Positions 6,622 through 9,092 of a DNA stretch of 9,092 nt are shown here, in pieces (the stretch's first letter is position 1; each line of letters opens with the position of its first letter). Below the pieces are notes generated by a model, which was given only the letters and a program-made list of their open reading frames with translations, was not told where the DNA came from and searched no databases. The position numbers and the translations under genes were made by a program. This stretch comes from DATBFX01 sp036558305. Lineage in GTDB: Bacteria; Chloroflexota; Chloroflexia; Thermomicrobiales; UBA6265. The stretch is from assembly GCA_036558305.1 (NCBI GenBank), contig DATBFX010000329.1, positions 1 to 9,092 of the forward strand, given 5' to 3'.

Positions 6622-6648
6622 GTCATCCTGAGCTTGCCGAAGGATCTC
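6622..6648 (+). repeat. Inner repeat, right copy (gtcatcctgag type)
   Basis: This is the partner of the sequence at 6565-6592 in inverted orientation. It contains its own short complementarity (atcct / aggat), so each copy can form a small hairpin. No coding sense is seen. Confidence 0.55.
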
Positions 6649-6690
6649 TCTCCGATTTCCCCTACCACGTCGCCCGTCCCCGGCATCAGT

Positions 6691-6742
6691 TAGCCTGATT
6701 CATCAGGCTTATCTGGGTGAGCCCGGGGTTTGAACCCCGGGC
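6691..6742 (-). repeat. Right copy of the 52-base two-hairpin repeat
   Basis: This is the inverted partner of 6467-6518. Its small hairpin (6692-6709) has arms gcctga and tcaggc where the left copy has gcctgc and gcaggc: the closing pair changed from C-G to A-T on both sides, keeping the stem. The C/G-rich palindrome is 6721-6742. It begins 46 bases after the stop of the solute-binding protein gene and may terminate its transcript. Confidence 0.8.
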
Positions 6743-6788
6743 GACCGCAAGCACGACGCTCCGCATCAACCGCAAAGCCGCGCCGTTG

Positions 6789-8522
6789 CTACTCCTTCGT
6801 CACGATCCAGTAGCGCGGCGCCTCGTCGGTGTTCCAGTTGACGTTCTTGATGTTCTTGCGGGCGGCGACGACATCGTTCTTTTTGTAGAGGAACGCCCAC
6901 GGCGCCTCGTCGACGATGATCTGCTGCGCCTGCTTCGAGAGCTGCTCGCGTTTGGCGAGGTCGGTCTCGTAGAGGGCCGACATGATGATGTCGTCCACCT
7001 GCTTGTTGTTGTAGCGGGCACCGTTCGTCGCCGTGCTGATCGAGAGGAAGTTCCAGTAGAGGTGGTAGATCGGGTCGTTGACCCAGGAGTACCACTCGCC
7101 GAGTGCGGCCTGGAGTTGACCGGCGGTGAACTTGTCGAGGTACTCCGTCTCGGTCATCTTCGTGATCGTGACGTTGACCCCCGCCTGCTGCAGACCGGAT
7201 TGGATCCAGACCGCGTCCTGCTCGAATTCGGGGAAGATCGGCCGCACCGCCAACTCGAACGACAGGTTCTTGACGCCGGCCGCGTCGAGCATCTCCTTCG
7301 CTTTCGATGGCCCGCCGTCGTACTTCCAGAACGACTCGTCGCTCGTCGGCATCCCCGGCGGGATCGGACTCTTCAGCGGTTCGGCGAACCCGAACATCAC
7401 CTGGTCGATCAACGTCTGGTAAGGGATCGCGTGCGAGACCGCGCGGCGCACGTCCGGGTTGTCGAACGGCGGGATCGTGTTGTTCATCTGCATGAACTGC
7501 ACCCGCGGCACGCGGAAGTCGTAGAGGGTGACGTCCGGGTTGTCTTTCAGGCTGCCGAGGTCCTTCGGCAGCAGGTGGAAGGCGATGTCGATGTCGCCGT
7601 TTTGCAAGAGACTGAGCCGTTCCTGCGGGTTGGGTACCATCCGGTTGATCAGACCGGCGTTCTTGAGCGCTTCCTTGTTCCAGTAGTTCGGGTTCGGTTC
7701 GAAGTCCCATTCGGAACCCGGTGTCCAGTTGGTCATCAGGTACGGACCGGAGCCGAGCGCGTTTTGCTGGAACCACTTCGCGGCGGTCGGATCGTCGGCG
7801 GTCGCGTGTTCCTCGATCGCCTTGGCGCTCATGATGTCGAGGACGTTGACGGCGATCATCTTGAGGGCGAAGACGGTCGGTTTGTCGAGGGTCAGGACCA
7901 CCGTGTACTCGTCCGGCGCCTGGATCTGATCCGGCCGCGCCACCGTCATCAGGTTGAAGACGAGTTTCGAATAGACCGAGGTGTCGGAAACACCGCGATC
8001 CCAGGTCGCCTTGACGTCGTTGGCCGTCATCGGCGTGCCGTCGCTGAAGACGACGTCCTTGCGCAGATGGAACGTGAGCGTCTTCTGATCGTCGGAGACA
8101 TCCCACGACTCCAGCAGCCAGGGCAGCAGCTTCCAGTTGCCGGGGCTCTCCTCGACCGGTTTCAAGCCGCCGGTCTCGACCTCGTGGTACTCGTAACCGA
8201 AGAGGTTGTCGTAGAGATTGGCGACGGCGTAGTAACCGGGAATCGACTTGAAGTAGTGGAGGTCGATCGTATCGACGTCGCCGTTGTCGGCGGTGACGAT
8301 CTTGTCCGTCGCCTGCGCCGAAACCAGCTTCGCCCGGTTGGCCGCGCCCGGTGCCGCGCTGACCCCCGTCCCCAGCGCAACACCGGCCACGGCCGCGCCG
8401 AGCGCCGTCATCACCTGGCGCCGGTTCAACCGCCACGGTCGATCGCCGTACATGTGGACCAGCGTCAACTCCGGATCGTTCGCCACCGGCAGATCGTTGC
8501 GGGTCGTCTTGGCATCGCTCAC
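6789..8522 (-). CDS. ABC transporter substrate-binding protein, family 5 (DppA/OppA type), Tat-exported
   Basis: The 577-residue product captures a solute outside the cell for an oligopeptide/dipeptide/nickel-type ABC importer. The N-terminus has a twin-arginine signal: NRRQVM with arginines 34-35, followed by a hydrophobic stretch (about 39-55) and a possible cut near VSA/AP. The mature part shows family 5 signatures: LTFHLRKDVVFSDGTPMTANDV, the loop GSGPYLMTNW followed by FEPNPNYW, and VRRAVSHAIPYQTLI. I find no cysteine anywhere, so there is no lipobox; it is either secreted or held by an uncleaved signal. The GTG start at 8522 is supported by AAGGAG 7 bases upstream. ATG at codon 24 is less likely. 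It follows the ATPase gene of the same transporter type, with a repeat between. The ligand cannot be told from sequence; peptides, opines, sugars or small organics are possible. Confidence 0.95.
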   Translation of the reverse strand: MSDAKTTRNDLPVANDPELTLVHMYGDRPWRLNRRQVMTALGAAVAGVALGTGVSAAPGAANRAKLVSAQATDKIVTADNGDVDTIDLHYFKSIPGYYAVANLYDNLFGYEYHEVETGGLKPVEESPGNWKLLPWLLESWDVSDDQKTLTFHLRKDVVFSDGTPMTANDVKATWDRGVSDTSVYSKLVFNLMTVARPDQIQAPDEYTVVLTLDKPTVFALKMIAVNVLDIMSAKAIEEHATADDPTAAKWFQQNALGSGPYLMTNWTPGSEWDFEPNPNYWNKEALKNAGLINRMVPNPQERLSLLQNGDIDIAFHLLPKDLGSLKDNPDVTLYDFRVPRVQFMQMNNTIPPFDNPDVRRAVSHAIPYQTLIDQVMFGFAEPLKSPIPPGMPTSDESFWKYDGGPSKAKEMLDAAGVKNLSFELAVRPIFPEFEQDAVWIQSGLQQAGVNVTITKMTETEYLDKFTAGQLQAALGEWYSWVNDPIYHLYWNFLSISTATNGARYNNKQVDDIIMSALYETDLAKREQLSKQAQQIIVDEAPWAFLYKKNDVVAARKNIKNVNWNTDEAPRYWIVTKE

Positions 8523-8529
8523 GGTTCGT

Positions 8530-8535
8530 CTCCTT
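8530..8535 (-). promoter_or_regulatory. Ribosome binding site of the solute-binding protein gene
   Basis: AAGGAG on the minus strand lies 7 bases before the GTG at 8520-8522. This good match at ideal spacing fixes the non-ATG start, giving an N-terminus with a long region before the Tat motif. Confidence 0.7.
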
Positions 8536-8631
8536 GCCGTCGACTACAGACACGGGTCGCACCGAGATATTCGTTCGAGCGGTGGTCGTTATCTTCGCAC
8601 AGAACGGCTGGGCGTGCTTGGGCCCTGCGTT

Positions 8632-8743
8632 CGGCCCCCCCGGCCCCCCAATCCTGGGGGGTGAACGATGGTCCGTCTCCTTCAGGTTGGCCCTGAAGAC
8701 CCCCCTCTCGTCTCCCCCCAGGATTGGGGGGCCGGGGGGGCCG
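8632..8743. repeat. 112-base inverted repeat with 30-base perfect arms at the 3' end of the ABC ATPase gene
   Basis: The arms 8632-8661 and 8714-8743 are perfect reverse complements, built of G/C runs around the motif caatcctgg, with a 52-base loop. The loop holds a small hairpin (8680-8686 with 8692-8698, cttcagg / cctgaag). The ATPase reading frame enters the element through the right arm and stops at 8682-8684, inside the loop hairpin. No transposase or obvious target duplication is seen. Confidence 0.88.
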
Positions 8744-9092
8744 CATACAGCAAACACGCCGCCCGGTGCCCACCAGGCCCGACCTCGAAGTACGGGATCG
8801 TCCCCTCGCGATGAGACGGCTGCACGTACGGACAGCGATCGGCGAGCGGGCAACCGACCGGCGGTGCCGTCAGGTGCGGCGTTTCGCCGGGGAGGACGAT
8901 CCGGCGGCGCTCGTGACGGCGCGACGGGTCGGGGATGGGCACCGCCGAGAGCAGCGCCTGCGTGTAGGGATGCTTCGGGTTGGCGAAGATCTCCTCGACG
9001 GGGCCTTCTTCGACGATGGTGCCGAGGTACATCACGACGACACGGCTGCAGAGGGAGCGGACCGTGCTCAGGTCGTGCGAGATGAAGAGGTA
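8682..9092 (-). CDS. Oligopeptide/dipeptide ABC transporter ATP-binding protein, C-terminal part (5' end outside window)
   Basis: The frame is open to the window edge; 136 residues are visible. They start YLFISHDLSTVRSLCSRVVVMYLG, which contains the switch (H-loop) histidine of ABC ATPases, followed by IVEEGPVEEIFANPKHPYTQALLSAVPIPDP and RRRIVLPGE, the typical C-terminal extension of the OppD/DppD/OppF/DppF family. The wording 'STVR-MYLG' and 'RRRIVLPGE' fits the OppF/DppF member better. The oligo_HPY-type cysteine tail (GCPLADRCPY then GGHRAACLLY) is present but shows only three of the usual four cysteines; the one expected near QPSHRE is missing. The last about 20 residues (APPAPQSWGETRGGSSGPT) come from the inverted repeat at 8632-8743, so the original tail was probably replaced. 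Walker A, Walker B and signature motifs lie outside the window. Confidence 0.93.
   Translation of the reverse strand, partial: YLFISHDLSTVRSLCSRVVVMYLGTIVEEGPVEEIFANPKHPYTQALLSAVPIPDPSRRHERRRIVLPGETPHLTAPPVGCPLADRCPYVQPSHREGTIPYFEVGPGGHRAACLLYAAPPAPQSWGETRGGSSGPT

Larger units (their letters stand above)
6467..6742. repeat. 276-base nested inverted element (REPIN- or MITE-like) filling the SBP-LLM2 gap
   Basis: The 379 bases between 6410 and 6788 hold no gene. Their core is bounded by two inverted 52-base copies (6467-6518 and 6691-6742), identical at 47 of 52 positions, around a 172-base interior. The interior holds a second imperfect inverted pair at 6565-6592 and 6622-6648. There is no ORF with transposase features and no obvious target-site duplication. 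The layout fits a non-autonomous mobile palindrome or two dispersed repeats inserted in opposite directions. It may also act as the terminator of the solute-binding protein gene. Confidence 0.6.

Noticed and set aside
6467..6742. CRISPR array or tRNA-like structures in the repeat-rich gap
   Set aside because: Repeats are inverted, only two copies, without regular spacers; no cloverleaf or anticodon arm is found.
8523..8632. Possible promoter upstream of the solute-binding protein gene (gataac and gaatatct on the minus strand)
   Set aside because: No matching -35 element at the right spacing; the hexamers are weak and could be chance.
6717..8696. 659-residue plus-strand open frame opposite the solute-binding protein gene
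   Set aside because: It is antisense to a well-supported gene, is very rich in Arg, Val and Asp, and runs through both flanking repeats.
6766..8853. 695-residue minus-strand open frame overlapping the solute-binding protein gene in another frame
   Set aside because: Arginine- and glycine-rich low-complexity translation with no motif; it is a frame shadow and crosses the inverted repeat at 8632-8743.

Overview
This is a GC-rich window, probably from a Chloroflexota bacterium such as the Thermomicrobia/Sphaerobacter group or a related uncultured lineage. The assignment is an inference. It rests on base composition, F420/FMN-type luciferase-like oxidoreductases beside a CoxSML-type molybdenum hydroxylase, a Tat-exported family 5 solute-binding protein, and many GC-rich palindromic repeats between genes. 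No RNA gene, CRISPR array, transposase or phage gene was seen.

Layout. Seven of the eight genes lie on the minus strand and are read from right to left. They are: the C-terminal part of an oligopeptide-type ABC transporter ATPase (9092-8682, cut by the window edge); its family 5 solute-binding protein (8522-6789); a 379-base gap filled by a paired inverted repeat; a luciferase-like oxidoreductase, LLM2 (6409-5393); a [2Fe-2S] subunit (5271-4813); a FAD subunit (4789-3875); a molybdopterin subunit (3760-1406); and a second luciferase-like oxidoreductase, LLM1 (1409-357), whose start overlaps the previous stop by 4 bases. The C-terminal half of a SnoaL-like protein enters from the left on the plus strand (2-277) and converges on LLM1.

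How the genes may work together. The small, medium and large subunits make a complete three-subunit molybdenum hydroxylase. It lacks the AYRCSFR loop of true CO dehydrogenase and has a xanthine dehydrogenase-like loop instead, so it probably hydroxylates an organic substrate, perhaps an N-heterocycle. Two distantly similar flavin/F420 oxidoreductases bracket the hydroxylase, and an ABC importer lies upstream. The simplest reading is an uptake and oxidative catabolism cluster of unknown substrate.

The most unusual feature is the density of palindromes. At least five sequence families occur in 9 kb, almost all placed exactly at gene 3' ends. Four genes have their stop codon inside a palindrome or its loop. 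An 80-base perfect inverted repeat sits inside the hydroxylase operon between the FAD and Mo subunit genes. A 276-base nested inverted element lies between the solute-binding protein and LLM2, and one of its hairpins shows a compensatory base-pair change between copies.
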